Shown: in pieces, positions 7,700-16,553 of the stretch
How the letters are laid out: each line of letters opens with the position of its first letter
Numbering within the stretch: the stretch's first letter is position 1
Source: CBDBIK01 sp965206145
Lineage (GTDB): Bacteria; Pseudomonadota; Alphaproteobacteria; TMED109
Direction: 5' to 3'
NCBI GenBank assembly: GCA_965206145.1
Contig: CBDBIK010000009.1
Coordinates: 248,001-312,000, forward strand
DNA length: 64,000 nucleotides
Program-made: the position numbers and the translations under genes
Notes under the pieces: generated by a model
The model's database searches: none
What the model saw: the letters and a program-made list of their open reading frames with translations, nothing else
Told to the model about the DNA's origin: nothing

Positions 7700-8357
7700 C
7701 GATCGCTTCCTGGAATCGCTCGACAAACCTGCCCAGCGCTTGCGGGCGCAATTTCATCGCCGGGCGGTTGATTACCAGTCGGGAGGTCACGTCGGCGATT
7801 TTCTCGACTTCGACGAGCCCGTTGGCTTCTAGTGTTGCCCCGGTGTCGACGAGGTCGACGATCCGTCTACACAGCCCGAGGCGCGGTGCAAGCTCCAAGG
7901 CACCGTTGAGTTTCACACATTCGGCCTGCACGCCTCGTCTGGCGAAGTGACGTTGGGTTGTTTCGGGGTACTTGGTGGCGATGCGGATGTGGCTCCAGTG
8001 CCGAGGATCGTCTCCTTCGGCAACGTCGGCAGGCTCGGCAACTGCGAGTCGACACTTTCCGATTCCGAGGTCGAGAGGCAAATACAGGTCGGGATAGTCG
8101 AACTCGAGAAGGACATCGTAACCGACGATCCCGACGTCGGCCCCTCCGAAGGCGACAAAGGTGGCGGCATCAAAACTGCGGACACGGATGATGGAGAGGC
8201 CATCGACACTGGTTTGGAAAGAAAGTTTGCGCGAGTCCGGATCTGCGAACGCCTTCTCCGGCTCGATGCCTGCTCGTGCAAGCAGTGGCTGCAAGTCACG
8301 GGCGATCCGTCCTCGAGGGACGGCGAGCACAATGCTCTCGGGATCTCGTCCGCTCAT
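7683..8357 (-). CDS. hisG: ATP phosphoribosyltransferase, short form
   Basis: A 224-residue HisG that performs the first step of histidine synthesis (ATP plus PRPP). Diagnostic pieces are LAVPRGRIARDL, GGADVGIVGYDVLLE, RIATKYPETTQRHF and the phosphoribosyl-binding region IVDLVDTGATLEANGL. The length fits the short form (HisGS), which lacks the C-terminal regulatory domain and needs HisZ for activity and feedback control. No hisZ is seen in this window. The start ATG at 8357 overlaps the DUF2948 stop (ATGA). Confidence 0.95.
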   Translation of the reverse strand: MSGRDPESIVLAVPRGRIARDLQPLLARAGIEPEKAFADPDSRKLSFQTSVDGLSIIRVRSFDAATFVAFGGADVGIVGYDVLLEFDYPDLYLPLDLGIGKCRLAVAEPADVAEGDDPRHWSHIRIATKYPETTQRHFARRGVQAECVKLNGALELAPRLGLCRRIVDLVDTGATLEANGLVEVEKIADVTSRLVINRPAMKLRPQALGRFVERFQEAIDAAAD

Positions 8358-8797
8358 GGGATTCTCCGACGGTGCGGGGGGGCCACGGGCGGCATCCGCC
8401 CAGAGCCGGTGTCTTCGAGACGGCAACGGAGTTCATCGACATCCAGGCGGATTGCCGCCCCTTCCGCGAACACGACGACGATGGCACCATCGTCATAGGT
8501 GAGCGCGAACAGACTGAGAAGTCTACCGCTTGCGTCCTCACCGAAACCGGTGCGACGTACCCGGCTGACGCTTTCGATCACGAGCTGGCAGGGAACCTGG
8601 CGGAGACGGCTGTCCTCACCTTGCGCTTCTTCCCAGGTAAATCGTTCCATGGCAAGGGCGAAACCCCGCGCCTCGGAATCATGACGCATGCCAGCGACCG
8701 GGGCCAGGGCCTCGAACAGGCACGCCGAAAGAACCTCGAGATCACCATCGTCCTCCACCCGAAGTCGGAGCAAGCGCTCACCTCCCGGTGCACTCAC
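8354..8797 (-). CDS. DUF2948 family protein
   Basis: A 147-residue protein matching the alphaproteobacterial DUF2948 pattern: RLRVEDDGDLEVLSACLFEAL, RFTWE, then LLSLFALTYDDGAIVVVFAEGAAIRLDV. The family usually sits between murA and hisG/hisD. It starts at a GTG whose last bases overlap the murA stop (GTGA, 8794-8797), and its own stop overlaps hisG. No membrane segment or catalytic motif is visible. Function is unknown. Confidence 0.8.
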   Translation of the reverse strand: MSAPGGERLLRLRVEDDGDLEVLSACLFEALAPVAGMRHDSEARGFALAMERFTWEEAQGEDSRLRQVPCQLVIESVSRVRRTGFGEDASGRLLSLFALTYDDGAIVVVFAEGAAIRLDVDELRCRLEDTGSGRMPPVAPPHRRRIP

Positions 8798-10077
8798 GGC
8801 AGGTTCTCCGCTAGTACTCGCTCGATCTGCCCCCCGGCCTTGCGAAGCTTCCGTTCAAGCCCGCCATAGCCCCGGTCCAGATGGTAGACGCGCCGCACGA
8901 TGGTTTCTCCCTTGGCGGCGAGTCCTGCGAGCACAAGGGAAACCGATGCCCGCAAATCGGTCGCCATGACCGGTGCGGCGGCAAGGGTGGTCACGCCTTG
9001 GATGCGCGCTTCCGATCCGCTCACTTCGATCTGTGCACCCATGCGGGAAAGTTCGGGGACGTGCATGAAGCGGTTTTCGAAGATGGTCTCGATGATCCTA
9101 GATTTTCCCTTGGCAAGCGCGAGCAAAGACATCATCTGGGCCTGCATATCTGTGGGGAAACCCGGGTAGACCGAGGTTTTCACGTCGAGAGGTTGGAGAG
9201 GGGTGTTGGTCCGCCGCACGAAGAGCCCGTCGGCATTTTCCTCGATCTCGGCTCCGGCTTGGCGCAGAACATCGAGAGTCGTCCTCATTGTCTCACTTCC
9301 GATGTTTTCGAGGAGAACCTCCCCGCCGGTGATTGCCGCAGCGATTGCGTAGGTGCCCGCCTCAATTCGATCGGCGATGATTCGGTGCGTGCCGCCCTCA
9401 AGAGAATCACTGCCCTCGACAAGGAGGGTGGATTCACCGACTCCCTCGATCTTCGCTCCCATGGCAATGAGACAGCGAGTGAGGTCGATGACTTCGGGTT
9501 CGCGGGCTGCATTCTCGATGCGGGTTTCGCCCCGAGCCAAGCTCGCGGCCATGAGGATATTCTCCGTGGCCCCAACGGATACTTGGGGGAAGATGACTCG
9601 CCCGCCCCGCAGGCCTCCCTTCGGTGCGCGCGTCTTCACGTAGCCTCCCGATAGATCGATCTCTGCTCCAAGAGCGGTGAATCCGGCAAGGTGCAGGTCG
9701 ATGGGACGCGTCCCGATGGCGCATCCGCCGGGCAGTGAGATGTCCGCACGTCCTTCGCGGGCGAGGAGCGGCCCGCATACTAGGACGGATGCCCGCATGC
9801 GGCGGACGAGGTCGTATTGGGCGCGCGTTGCCCGAATATCCTTTGCATCAAGATGGATGCGTCCTGACGGGATCTCCTCGATGTCCGTCTCGACGCCGAG
9901 CTGAGCCAGCAACAAGGCCATCGTTTTCGTGTCACCGAGGTCGGGTATGCGTTCGACTGTGAGTGGGCCTCTGGCGAGCAGTGCTGAAGCCATTACGGGA
10001 AGAGCGGCGTTTTTTGCCCCGTCGATTTTGATCGTACCGGAGAGGGGCCGTCCTCCCCGGACCTTGATGACGTCCAC
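8794..10077 (-). CDS. murA: UDP-N-acetylglucosamine 1-carboxyvinyltransferase
   Basis: A 427-residue MurA, the first committed enzyme of peptidoglycan synthesis, which transfers enolpyruvate from PEP to UDP-GlcNAc. Seen: KIDGAKNAALPVMASALL at the N-terminus, the catalytic loop SLPGGCAIGTRPIDLHL with the active-site cysteine (the residue alkylated by fosfomycin), and YPGFPTDMQAQMMSLLALAKG. Length is normal. It lies 6 bases after dcd and leads a chain of overlapping genes (DUF2948, hisG, hisD, UPF0262). Confidence 0.97.
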   Translation of the reverse strand: MDVIKVRGGRPLSGTIKIDGAKNAALPVMASALLARGPLTVERIPDLGDTKTMALLLAQLGVETDIEEIPSGRIHLDAKDIRATRAQYDLVRRMRASVLVCGPLLAREGRADISLPGGCAIGTRPIDLHLAGFTALGAEIDLSGGYVKTRAPKGGLRGGRVIFPQVSVGATENILMAASLARGETRIENAAREPEVIDLTRCLIAMGAKIEGVGESTLLVEGSDSLEGGTHRIIADRIEAGTYAIAAAITGGEVLLENIGSETMRTTLDVLRQAGAEIEENADGLFVRRTNTPLQPLDVKTSVYPGFPTDMQAQMMSLLALAKGKSRIIETIFENRFMHVPELSRMGAQIEVSGSEARIQGVTTLAAAPVMATDLRASVSLVLAGLAAKGETIVRRVYHLDRGYGGLERKLRKAGGQIERVLAENLP

Positions 10078-10083
10078 GTCGAC

Positions 10084-10644
10084 TCAGACCCGGGGGAGGG
10101 TGACGCCCTGTTGGTTCATGTACTTGCCTTTGCGATCAGCGTACGAGACGGCGGGGGGGCTATCGCCTTTGAGGAAAAGGAACTGGCACGCACCTTCGTT
10201 GGCATAGATCCGGGCGGGAAGGGGTGTGGTGTTGGAAAACTCGAGGGTAACGTGCCCCTCCCACTCAGGCTCAAGGGGGGTGACGTTGACAATGATTCCG
10301 CAGCGGGCGTAGGTCGATTTGCCAAGACAGATCACCAGCACATCCCGGGGAATGCGGAAGAATTCCACCGTGCGAGCGAGAACAAAGCTGTTGGGCGGCA
10401 CGATGCAGAAGTCACCACTTCGGGAAACGAGGCTTTTCTTGGAGAAATTCTTTGGGTCGATGATGGCACTATCAACGTTGGTGAAGACCCGAAACTCCGA
10501 GGCGACGCGAGAATCGTACCCGTAGGAACTCAGTCCGTAGGAGATTTTGTTCTCGGAGTTCTGGCTTCCCTCAAACGGCTCGATCATGCCGTGTTTTCGG
10601 GCCATGTGTTCGATCCAAGTATCCGGCATGATCGTCATGGTCAT
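10084..10644 (-). CDS. dcd: dCTP deaminase
   Basis: A 186-residue Dcd that deaminates dCTP to dUTP for thymidylate supply. Family blocks are ISYGLSSYGYDSRVASEF, VVPPNSFVLARTVEFFRIP (here starting IVPP), LGKSTYARCGIIVNVTPLEP and the catalytic glutamate in EGHVTLEFSNTTPLP. It is followed after 6 bases by murA. Several starts are possible within the first six residues (M1, M3, M6). Confidence 0.95.
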   Translation of the reverse strand: MTMTIMPDTWIEHMARKHGMIEPFEGSQNSENKISYGLSSYGYDSRVASEFRVFTNVDSAIIDPKNFSKKSLVSRSGDFCIVPPNSFVLARTVEFFRIPRDVLVICLGKSTYARCGIIVNVTPLEPEWEGHVTLEFSNTTPLPARIYANEGACQFLFLKGDSPPAVSYADRKGKYMNQQGVTLPRV

Positions 10645-10742
10645 CTCCTGTCCGGCGGCAGGTCTATCTCTAGCAGACTATGGTTGGGGCCAGAGTTTTC
10701 TCCCGATGTGTCGCGCCTTTGAGGACGGCGACCTCGCTTGAA

Positions 10743-10767
10743 GAAAATCGATGAAGGTGCGATTTTC
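10743..10767 (-). terminator. possible terminator after the peroxidase-related gene
   Basis: An 8-bp perfect stem (gaaaatcg / cgattttc) with a 9-base loop lies 17 bases past the 3' end of the gene ending at 10784. The following T-rich run on the minus strand is short, so this is only a moderate candidate. Confidence 0.35.
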
Positions 10768-10783
10768 GAGAGCGCGAGGAGTT

Positions 10784-11479
10784 TCAGCGCGCGATGGTGT
10801 GGTATTCCGGGTTGGGCATCATCCCGGTGGCGGCGGCGATCCGGTTGGACATGTTGAAGAATCCAGCCACTTCCGCGATTTCAAGGATCGCCATGTCGTT
10901 GAAACCCACCTTGCGGAGGCTTTTCTGATCTTTCTCGTCCATCCGCGAGGGGGACTCGGTGAGCTTGGTGACGAAATCGAGCATCGCCTTGTGCTTGAGA
11001 GTGAGCGAAGCGGCTCGGTAGTTGAAGGCGATCGCTTCCGCCAGACCAGGATCGTTTGAAATCTCGCGCAGTGCCGCTCCATGGGCGACCAGACAGTAGA
11101 AGCAGCGATTCACGCTTGAGACTGTGACCGCGATCATCTCGCGCTCTCCCTTGGTTAGGCAACCTTTGCCAAGCATCAGGCGGTTGTAGCTGTCGATGAA
11201 GATGCGAAGTCTCTCTGAATCTAGGGCGTTGGCCATGATCACGTTGGGGACGAGACCGAGTTTTTCGGCGCACACTTCGACGTAACGGCGCAAGTCGTCA
11301 TCGAGTTTTTTGACCTTGGGCGAAAGCGCAAGATCCCAGATCTTGGAAGGGCGTGCAGTGCCCCGGCTTGCGAATTTTTCCCGGGGAGCCGTTGTGGCGT
11401 GGGCCTCCGTCACCCCGACTTTGTCTTTGGTTTTTTGGGGAGCGGCTTTTTTAGGAGTCTTTCGTGTGCTCTTGGCCAT
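10784..11479 (-). CDS. peroxidase-related enzyme, AhpD-like
   Basis: A 231-residue carboxymuconolactone decarboxylase/AhpD-fold protein of the uncharacterised peroxidase-related type. The active-site pattern ExxxxxxCxxCxxxH is present in EMIAVTVSSVNRCFYCLVAH. AhpD relatives use the two cysteines to reduce peroxides. The first 45 residues are an unusual lysine/proline/threonine-rich tail (KSTRKTPKKAAPQKTKDKVG) absent from most family members; the true start could be further in. It is separated from icd by 17 bases on the same strand. Confidence 0.82.
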   Translation of the reverse strand: MAKSTRKTPKKAAPQKTKDKVGVTEAHATTAPREKFASRGTARPSKIWDLALSPKVKKLDDDLRRYVEVCAEKLGLVPNVIMANALDSERLRIFIDSYNRLMLGKGCLTKGEREMIAVTVSSVNRCFYCLVAHGAALREISNDPGLAEAIAFNYRAASLTLKHKAMLDFVTKLTESPSRMDEKDQKSLRKVGFNDMAILEIAEVAGFFNMSNRIAAATGMMPNPEYHTIAR

Positions 11480-11496
11480 TTCAGGTCCCTTTCATT

Positions 11497-12720
11497 TTAG
11501 GAGGGTTTGGGGAGCGCCACCTCGAGGTTCGTGGCAATTCGGTTGAGGAAGGGCTCTGTTTCCAGCCATTCCTGTTCGTGCCCGACCAGCAACGCAAGGT
11601 CGCGTGTCATCTCGCCCGATTCGACGGTTTCACGGCAGATTCGTTCTAGGGTGTCCGCGAACGCCTGCACCTCCGGTGCAGAATCGAACCGTCCCCGGTG
11701 CCAGAGGCCACGGGTCCAAGCGAAGATGGACGCGATTGGATTGGTGGAGGTCTTTTCGCCCCGTTGGTGGGCACGGTAGTGCCGTGTGACCGTTCCGTGA
11801 GCGGCTTCCGCTTCAATGGTCTTGCCGTCCGGCGTCATCAGGACCGAGGTCATCAGGCCGAGAGAGCCGAATCCTTGGGCCACCAGATCAGACTGCACGT
11901 CGCCGTCGTAGTTCTTGCATGCCCACACGAAGCCGCCCTCCCACTTGATTGCACCAGCGACAAGATCGTCGATCAGACGGTGCTCGTAGGTGAGAGACGT
12001 CTTCTTGAAATCTTTGGCGAATTCAGTGTCGAAGACTTCCTGGAAGATGTCGCGGAAGCGACCGTCATAGCTTTTTAGGATTGTGTTCTTCGTGGACAGG
12101 TAGACCGGCATGCCGCGATCGAGACCGTAACGCAGGCACGCTCGCGCGAACCCCCGGATCGATTCATCGAGGTTGTACATCCCGAGAGCGATGCCGGCTT
12201 CCTCGAAGGTGAACACTTCCTCTTCAGTGGTTTCTCCGCCATCGGCGGGCTCAAAACGCATGAGCAGTCGTCCCGCTCCGGGAAGCCGCATTTCGGTCGC
12301 GCGGTACTGATCGCCAAAGGCGTGACGGCCGATGATGATGGGTTGGGTCCAGCCAGGAACGTAACGAGGGATGTTGTGGCAAAGGATGGGCTCGCGGAAT
12401 ACGGTGCCACCGAGGATGTTGCGAATGGTGCCGTTGGGCGAGCGCCACATTTTCTTGAGCCCGAACTCCTCCACGCGAGCCTCGTCGGGAGTGATCGTCG
12501 CACACTTGACACCGACACCGTGCTCACGGATCGCGTGGGCAGCATCGATCGTTACCTGATCGTCGGTGGCATCCCGGCTCTCGACGTGGAGATCAAAGGA
12601 AACGAGGTCGACGTCGAGCCATGGCTTGATAAGTCGTTCGCGGATCATCTCCCAGATGACGCGCGTCATCTCGTCTCCTTCGATTTCAACGAGTGGGGTT
12701 GCGATTTTGATCTTTGGCAC
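11497..12720 (-). CDS. icd: NADP-dependent isocitrate dehydrogenase
   Basis: A 407-residue eukaryote-like NADP isocitrate dehydrogenase, the type common in alphaproteobacteria rather than the E. coli Icd type. Features: VEIEGDEMTRVIWEMIRERL at the N-terminus, the SPNGTIRNILGG substrate-binding loop, FVWACKNYDGDVQSD, and EAAHGTVTRHYRAHQRGEKT for NADP binding. It oxidises isocitrate to 2-oxoglutarate in the TCA cycle and supplies 2-oxoglutarate for gltBD farther along the window. Confidence 0.96.
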   Translation of the reverse strand: MPKIKIATPLVEIEGDEMTRVIWEMIRERLIKPWLDVDLVSFDLHVESRDATDDQVTIDAAHAIREHGVGVKCATITPDEARVEEFGLKKMWRSPNGTIRNILGGTVFREPILCHNIPRYVPGWTQPIIIGRHAFGDQYRATEMRLPGAGRLLMRFEPADGGETTEEEVFTFEEAGIALGMYNLDESIRGFARACLRYGLDRGMPVYLSTKNTILKSYDGRFRDIFQEVFDTEFAKDFKKTSLTYEHRLIDDLVAGAIKWEGGFVWACKNYDGDVQSDLVAQGFGSLGLMTSVLMTPDGKTIEAEAAHGTVTRHYRAHQRGEKTSTNPIASIFAWTRGLWHRGRFDSAPEVQAFADTLERICRETVESGEMTRDLALLVGHEQEWLETEPFLNRIATNLEVALPKPS

Positions 12721-12776
12721 TGGTTTTTCTCCGGGGAGGGGTGTGGTGACCGGGATGGCCGTAATGAAAGAGTGGC

Positions 12777-13427
12777 TCAGGAAACGGCCTGGATCTGTTT
12801 CGGGGGGAACAGACGGCGAAGTTTTTCCATCAGCTCTTCAACGTCAGCGACCCGCACGACCAGATCCGAGGACAAGCTGTCCAGGAATTTTTCTTCAACC
12901 ATGTGCTCGAACATCTGGAAGAGATGGTCCCAGTAGCCGTCGGTGTCGAGGAAGAACAGGGGTTTACGGTGCTGTTCGACCTGGCCAAGGACGGAGAAAT
13001 CGCCGATCTCGTCAAGGGTTCCCATCCCTCCCGGCAGGGCGATTGCCGCCGAGGCTTCGGTCAGCATGATCCTCTTTCGCTCGAAAATATCGTCGACCGT
13101 CCGCAGGCAGTCCAAATCCTGCCGAGAGGGCTGAAGGGAGTTCAGGAAAGCAGGGACAACTCCCTCCGTCTTACCGCCGACCCCCTTGGCTCCTTCAACG
13201 ACCGCGTTCATGAGTCCCACGCCGCCTCCCCCGGTGACGATCGTCCAGCCATCACGGGACAGCTCATATCCGAGGAGAGACGCGTTTTCAGCATGACGAG
13301 CATCGGCACCGGCCCGGGCACCTGCGAAGACAACCATTTTCTGCTCGGTGGAACGTGCGCCCTCGCTACTGGAATCTTCGGAGCCTCCGGGCGGAGCCGT
13401 CCTTGCGGACGGGGAGGGCTTTGTCAT
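12777..13427 (-). CDS. LOG-family TIGR00730 Rossmann protein
   Basis: A 216-residue LOG-family protein. It contains the nucleotide-binding GGGGVGLMNAVVEGA and the signature PGGMGTLDE (PGGxGTxxE). Characterised members are cytokinin riboside 5'-monophosphate phosphoribohydrolases or related nucleotide 5'-monophosphate nucleosidases; older databases call them lysine decarboxylase-like. The first 30 residues are low-complexity, so the real start may be near MVVFAGARAGADA. Substrate unknown. Confidence 0.88.
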   Translation of the reverse strand: MTKPSPSARTAPPGGSEDSSSEGARSTEQKMVVFAGARAGADARHAENASLLGYELSRDGWTIVTGGGGVGLMNAVVEGAKGVGGKTEGVVPAFLNSLQPSRQDLDCLRTVDDIFERKRIMLTEASAAIALPGGMGTLDEIGDFSVLGQVEQHRKPLFFLDTDGYWDHLFQMFEHMVEEKFLDSLSSDLVVRVADVEELMEKLRRLFPPKQIQAVS

Positions 13428-13564
13428 GGGTAAATCCTAGTTCTTTGCGCGCTTCCCAGAAAGAATCTACACCTGTCCAAGCCGCCTCAATCTAGTGTCG
13501 CCAAGGGGAGGTGTCCATGCGATGTCTGCGGTGCATTTCTGTTGGTTAGCTATAGACTGACGGC

Positions 13565-14620
13565 ATGACCGCCGCTTTTCGATGGTTTGAGAACCTTCCT
13601 CCGCGCACGCGTCCGATTGTGTTCGCGTGCGGTGTCCTGTTCCTTGGACTCGTCGGGTGGGGAACCTATTCCTTGCTATTGGTGCCGGACGGTGCAGAGG
13701 AGACGGCTGGGACATCCCCGAACGCGGAGATGTCTTCAACCGATTCTTCCACAGATGATGCGGAAGTTAGGGCCGGAGCGGAAACCGCGGAAGAAGGAAA
13801 CATAGAAGACGTCGCGAGTTTCGATGTTGTTCAGATCGATCCTACGGGTTCCGTGGTGATTGCCGGCCGTACCACACCCGGGGCCACGGTGCGTGTTCTT
13901 TCCGATAACCAGGTGTTGGCCGAAGAGCGGGCAGACGCACGTGGCGAGTTCGTGTTCGTTCCGGACACACAGCTTGAGCCCGGCGTGCACGAGCTTGAGC
14001 TCGCCGTCGACACCTCGGAGGGTGAGCGTAGGACGAGGAACAAGGTTGTCGTCACGGTACCCGAGCGGCCGCGACCCGGAGTGTCTGCCCCGGATGAACC
14101 CGTTGTCTCGGTCCTGGTCGCACCCGACGGAAGGCCGCTCAGGGTCCTCCAGGGCCCCGATGCTGCTGTTGCCGCGGACGGAGCACTTGCTCTTGAGACC
14201 ATCACGCACGGTGAAGAGGGGGAAGTCACGCTTACCGGGCGTAGCGAGGTCGGAACCACTGTCACTGTCTATGCCGACGAAGAGGCGCTTGGGACAGTCA
14301 CCACCGACAAGGAAGGTAATTGGCGGATTGACACCGACAAGATCGACGGACCCAACACCTACGAGTTACGCGTCGACCAGGTCGGCACGGATGGAACATT
14401 GACCGCACGTATTGAAGCGACCTTCGTGCATACGGGCACAGTGGCACCGGCAAGCAAAGTGGTGATGGTGCACCCCGGACAGAGCTTGTGGGCGATTTCG
14501 CGCAAGATTTACGGCAGGGGCATCCTCTACACGCTCATCTACGATTCCAACAACTACCAGATCGCCGATCCTGCTCTCATCTACCCCGGACAGCTCTTCA
14601 TCGTTCCCGAGGGCGGTTGA
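13565..14620 (+). CDS. LysM and Ig-like domain envelope protein
   Basis: A 351-residue protein with one N-terminal membrane segment (FACGVLFLGLVGWGTYSLLL, residues 20-39), an acidic Ser/Thr/Glu linker, two Ig-like repeats (each with a VVIAGRTTPGATVRVL / VTLTGRSEVGTTVTVY core) and a C-terminal LysM domain (VHPGQSLWAISRKIYGRG... IYPGQLFIVPEGG). LysM binds peptidoglycan, so this is probably an inner-membrane-anchored periplasmic protein that touches the wall. LysM proteins with this domain order are common in alphaproteobacteria; a precise role is not known. Confidence 0.85.
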   Translation: MTAAFRWFENLPPRTRPIVFACGVLFLGLVGWGTYSLLLVPDGAEETAGTSPNAEMSSTDSSTDDAEVRAGAETAEEGNIEDVASFDVVQIDPTGSVVIAGRTTPGATVRVLSDNQVLAEERADARGEFVFVPDTQLEPGVHELELAVDTSEGERRTRNKVVVTVPERPRPGVSAPDEPVVSVLVAPDGRPLRVLQGPDAAVAADGALALETITHGEEGEVTLTGRSEVGTTVTVYADEEALGTVTTDKEGNWRIDTDKIDGPNTYELRVDQVGTDGTLTARIEATFVHTGTVAPASKVVMVHPGQSLWAISRKIYGRGILYTLIYDSNNYQIADPALIYPGQLFIVPEGG

Positions 14621-14653
14621 GCACTTTCACGTAGCGTGTAATTTTCTTGCTAT

Positions 14654-14680
14654 GCATTCTGTGCATGTCGGAATGCTTTT
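14654..14680 (+). terminator. probable terminator of the LysM gene
   Basis: A 6-bp stem (gcattc / gaatgc, 11-base loop) followed by TTTTATT, 34 bases after the LysM stop. Modest stem strength. Confidence 0.45.
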
Positions 14681-14696
14681 ATTCTCAATAGAAAAA

Positions 14697-14802
14697 TCTT
14701 GAAATCTTCTTTTCACAGTCCCATATTCTGAGGGAGACGGGCAACCCTCGCTGTCTCCTCCTTCCTGTTGAACCCCGCCTTCGAGCGGGGTTCTTCGTTT
14801 TT
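14697..14802 (+). ncRNA. candidate small RNA ending in a strong terminator
   Basis: Between the LysM gene and the J-domain gene there is no ORF, yet the DNA is structured: a hairpin-forming ggagac...gtctcc segment (about 14734-14759), a single-stranded-looking pyrimidine run containing cctccttcc (anti-Shine-Dalgarno-like), and a textbook terminator at 14771-14802. A weak promoter-like ttgaaa...tattct pair precedes it. Because an earlier terminator already follows the LysM gene, the second one may end a separate short transcript. It could instead be a long 3' UTR. Confidence 0.3.
14771..14802 (+). terminator. intrinsic terminator
   Basis: A perfect 8-bp GC-rich stem aaccccgc / gcggggtt with a 6-base loop, followed by ttcttcgttttt. 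It has the right form for a plus-strand Rho-independent terminator. Confidence 0.75.
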
Positions 14803-14888
14803 GGGCATGTATCTCGGCTCATGGATCGGCAGGGTGGTGCCGCTCTGTCCCTTGCGGAGAATTCCGCTTGTGCCACCATATCGGTGCT

Positions 14889-15491
14889 ATGAAAGGACGC
14901 TCCGAACGCTCACTGCGCCGTCCACGTGCCCCACGGGAGAGGGACGCGCCAAGCCCCAGTGCGTGTTGTGAGTGGGATGGATGCGAGAGTGCCGGGTTCT
15001 ATCCAGCCCCTAGATCCCGCAACGAACTCAGGGACTGGCATTGGCTCTGTCTTGAGCACGTCCGGGAGTACAACCGGCAATGGAGTTATTTCTCTGGCTG
15101 CGGGGAAAAGGAAATTCTTGCCGAGGTAGCGAGGGACAGGATTTGGAGTCGACCTTCCTGGCCGCTAGGGCAGGGACCCTTCCGGAGTGAAGAACCTGCG
15201 GGATTTGCAGCCCAGGATCCGTTCGAGTTGGGCCGGGCGGCGGGCGCACACCGTAGGAAGCGCAAGAATGCTGCCGAGGACACCACGCGCTTGCCGCAGA
15301 GTTACCGGGCAGCGCTCGCTCTTTTTGGCCTCGATGAGGGCACTACGTTGAAGGCTGTCAAGGCGCGCTATAAGATTCTCGTGAAGTCTCATCACCCGGA
15401 CGCGAACGGCGGCGACACGAGGGCCTCCCGTCGCCTCGTCCGCATTAACGAAGCCTACGAGATGCTCGCGGCCTTTTTTGGCAAGGGTTGA
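14889..15491 (+). CDS. J-domain protein upstream of cobS
   Basis: A 200-residue protein with a C-terminal J domain (about residues 140-197) containing the diagnostic HPD in VKSHHPDANGGD and the helix before it, ALALFGLDEGTTLKAVKARY. The N-terminal half has a small cysteine/histidine cluster (CCEWDGCESAG, HWLCLEHVREYN) that may bind a metal. Alphaproteobacteria frequently place this gene directly before cobS. J domains stimulate DnaK; the client is unknown but could be the cobaltochelatase complex. The start ATG at 14889 is preferred to an upstream GTG-type start. Confidence 0.87.
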   Translation: MKGRSERSLRRPRAPRERDAPSPSACCEWDGCESAGFYPAPRSRNELRDWHWLCLEHVREYNRQWSYFSGCGEKEILAEVARDRIWSRPSWPLGQGPFRSEEPAGFAAQDPFELGRAAGAHRRKRKNAAEDTTRLPQSYRAALALFGLDEGTTLKAVKARYKILVKSHHPDANGGDTRASRRLVRINEAYEMLAAFFGKG

Positions 15492-15520
15492 TTTCGGCGG
15501 CTCGGACAAGGTCGCTTTCC

Positions 15521-16549
15521 ATGCCGCAGTCCCAGGTCGTGGGGATTCCCGCTCGCTCGCCTGAGCCCGACATCTTCATTTCCGTGCGCGAAGCTTTTGG
15601 CATCGACACCGATCTCGAAGTGCCGGCGTTCTCCTCCTCGGACGACCATGTGCCTGCGCTCGATGAGAGCTACCGGTTTGATCCGGAAACCACTCTCGCC
15701 ATCCTCGCCGGCTTTCGCGAAAACCGCCGCGTGCTCATCCAGGGATTCCATGGGACCGGCAAGTCCACCCATATCGAGCAAGTCGCAGCCCGCCTCAACT
15801 GGCGGTGCGTACGCATTAACCTTGACAGCCACATCAGCCGCATCGATCTCGTAGGACGCGACGCCATCGTGCTACGCGACGGTCAACAGGTGACTGAGTT
15901 CCGCGAGGGCATGCTTCCCTGGGCGTTGCAGTCACCGACAGCCCTCGTTTTCGATGAGTACGACGCAGGCCGTCCCGACGTGATGTTCGTCATTCAGCGT
16001 GTTCTCGAGGTTGACGGGCGGCTCACTCTTCTTGACCAAAATCGCGTGATTCGTCCCCACCCGTCCTTTCGCCTCTTCGCTACTGCCAACACGGTCGGTC
16101 TTGGTGATGCAAGCGGCCTCTATCACGGCACCCAGCAGATCAATCAAGGCCAGATGGATCGCTGGAACGTCGTGGTCAGCCTTAACTACCTCGGCGAGGA
16201 CGCCGAGGTCGAGATCATCCAGGCTAAGGTTCCTGCGTACGCCGGAAAGTCTCGTGAGGCTGAAGTTCGGGCGATGGTTGCTGTCGCCAACCTCACTCGG
16301 AAGGGACTGAGCGCGGGCGATGTTTCCACCGTCATGTCACCCAGGACGGTGATCACCTGGGCTGAGAACGCGACGATCTTTGCTACCGGTGGTTCCGATT
16401 CGGACGAGGAGGCGACAGCTCTCGGCTTCCGACTTACGTTCCTCAACAAATGCGATGAGGTAGAGCGTCCCATTGTGGCCGAATACTTCCAAAGGTGCTT
16501 CGCTCGAGATCTTCCGGAAAGCTGGGTTTCCGGCGCGACCAGGAAGTAG
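15521..16549 (+). CDS. cobS: aerobic cobaltochelatase subunit CobS
   Basis: A 342-residue AAA+ ATPase. Walker A is GFHGTGKSTHIEQ, Walker B is ALVFDEYDAGRPD, and a sensor region follows in RLFATANTVGLGD. CobS and CobT form the chaperone-like ring that, with CobN, inserts cobalt into hydrogenobyrinic acid a,c-diamide in aerobic B12 synthesis. The start MPQSQVVGIPARS is typical. It lies 29 bases after the J-domain gene and 4 bases before cobT. No cobN is in the window. Confidence 0.95.
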   Translation: MPQSQVVGIPARSPEPDIFISVREAFGIDTDLEVPAFSSSDDHVPALDESYRFDPETTLAILAGFRENRRVLIQGFHGTGKSTHIEQVAARLNWRCVRINLDSHISRIDLVGRDAIVLRDGQQVTEFREGMLPWALQSPTALVFDEYDAGRPDVMFVIQRVLEVDGRLTLLDQNRVIRPHPSFRLFATANTVGLGDASGLYHGTQQINQGQMDRWNVVVSLNYLGEDAEVEIIQAKVPAYAGKSREAEVRAMVAVANLTRKGLSAGDVSTVMSPRTVITWAENATIFATGGSDSDEEATALGFRLTFLNKCDEVERPIVAEYFQRCFARDLPESWVSGATRK

Positions 16550-16553
16550 GACG

